Assembly (NCBI GenBank): GCA_029216955.1
Contig: JANAVB010002199.1
Coordinates: 20,093,822-20,157,821 of the forward strand
DNA: 64,000 nt
Source: Iris pallida
Taxonomy: Eukaryota > Streptophyta > Magnoliopsida > Asparagales > Iridaceae
Direction: 5' to 3'
Both the position numbers and the translations under genes were made by a program. The notes beneath the pieces are model-generated. The model had not been told where the DNA came from, searched no databases, and saw only the letters and a program-made list of their open reading frames with translations. This document shows, one piece after another, positions 63,005 through 64,000 of the stretch (the stretch's first letter is position 1; each line of letters begins with the position of its first letter).

Positions 63005-64000
63005 GCCAAATAGAGGAAGATCGAGAGGACAAATCCTAAACGAACACCCACGCCGCCACCACCTCTCCCTAGCGCAACCTCCAGCCACCGCGCGCCGCCG
63101 CAGCAGCGTCGGAGAGCCGCGCGTGCGGTGGTGGAAACAGAACGCGCACTGTAGCAGCGTGCACAGCAGTGGCTTCGGACCAGTCTTCACGATGACTTTT
63201 CTTCTTCGTCACTGGACGATTTTTCGATCCACCTGCACAGGTTCGAACACAACCCTACCCTCCTTAAATCCCTTTACATAGATTCTGTTTACTCGCGCCG
63301 TGCACGACGAGAACCGAGTCCCAAAATCGAGGAAAATCTCGATTTCCTGGGTATAGAAACTGCCCAACGTCCAAGGTTTGCGGTCTATTTGCGACCAGAA
63401 CATCGCAAGTTTTAGAAAACCGCTTGAACAGACTTCTAGACAACCTAACCAAGATGGAAACACTATTTTTAGATTTAATTCTTGTTGGTTAATTGCTGTT
63501 TAAAATTAGGATAAAGTTGACAAAAAATCTGTTTTCAAAAATATAGAAAATAGGAAAATTCATCCACACGACGTGCGTCCCGCCAATTCGGGCGATGTGG
63601 TTGCGCACCATAAGCATCGAAAGGTGCGTAATGGCTTCGTGGTCGTGTGGGCTTTGACGGAATTCGAATTGGTCGCGTGTGCGCGACAAATTTGATGCGT
63701 ATCCGTCAAAATTCTCCGTATCGGCCCCTGTACAAATTTCTCAATTACTTTGTGCACGCTCGTCAGATCGAGACGAAACTTATGCCAACAGGTCCGTATC
63801 ATTTTTCTGGTCCTGTATGCCAAGTTTGGTCCGATTCTGAGACAGTTGATTGGATCGCCATTTTGCGGGCCCCATGATCCGACTCAACGGGTGATTTTGT
63901 GCACGACCCGCCGGAATCCAACTCTGGACATACGGTTGGGTTCGTATCAGAAAACTGGATCCATAGACATATAGTTTGATGACTTTAGAGACCGTTGACT

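Overview
This is plant nuclear DNA, filled almost wall to wall by large Ty3/gypsy LTR retrotransposons inserted into one another. No cellular host gene is recognisable. The pol regions carry the Tat/Ogre-type order: a single-frame gag-pro-pol, a protease followed by a G-patch-like module, RT, a decayed RNase H, a second intact-type RNase H, and integrase. All tRNA primer sites are versions of TGGCGACTCTGCTGGGGA. The species cannot be named from the sequence; elements of up to 18.5 kb point to a plant with a repeat-rich genome.

Layout, using element names A-E coined here. E (plus strand, family 2) is the oldest host. Its left part lies outside the window; inside are 10909-11895 and its 3' LTR, 11896-13722 plus 59724-60193. 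A (minus strand, family 3) sits in E: its 5' LTR is 9949-10908, its gag-pro-pol runs leftward to 946, and its 3' LTR is off the left edge. D (plus, family 1; 13723-59723, target duplication GCTAC) sits in the 3' LTR of E. B (plus, family 2, 18.5 kb; 14058-32576, target duplication ACGAG) sits in the 5' LTR of D. C (plus, family 1, 13.4 kb; 36945-50343, target duplication CAAAG) sits in the gag-pro linker of D. C has lost RT, RNase H and integrase. From 60194 onward is flanking DNA that probably includes the LTR of an unrelated chromovirus-like element (from about 61583) and long TA microsatellites.

The unusual part is what these elements carry besides gag-pol. (1) Antisense genes lie between integrase and the 3' LTR, each with its own TATAAATA box. 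In B, C and E a short MAPK- first exon is followed by a 420-450 bp phase-1 intron; in B and C this leads to a plant-mobile-domain (PMD) protein with a coiled-coil tail. D carries three different antisense genes, one sharing the intron architecture, and A carries one matching a D gene. (2) Each family has its own CG-containing short motif (TTTACGC in family 1, ATGCGCC in family 2, GTCACGC in family 3), repeated in U3, in the 5' coding part (ORF1) and, where visible, in intron 1 of the antisense gene. (3) Downstream of pol lies an array of stem-loops with a near-constant 20-nt loop and arms that differ from unit to unit but stay complementary. (4) The polyprotein start codon lies at the LTR/PBS boundary, so the primer site itself encodes the ATLLG peptide.

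Most coding regions are broken by nonsense codons, many of them CAG/CAA to TAG/TAA or CGA to TGA, and by frameshifts. Eye-counted LTR differences (about 2% in C, about 3% in D) agree with the nesting order. Coordinates of LTR ends, target duplications, PBSs and splice sites were read directly; divergence figures are manual estimates.
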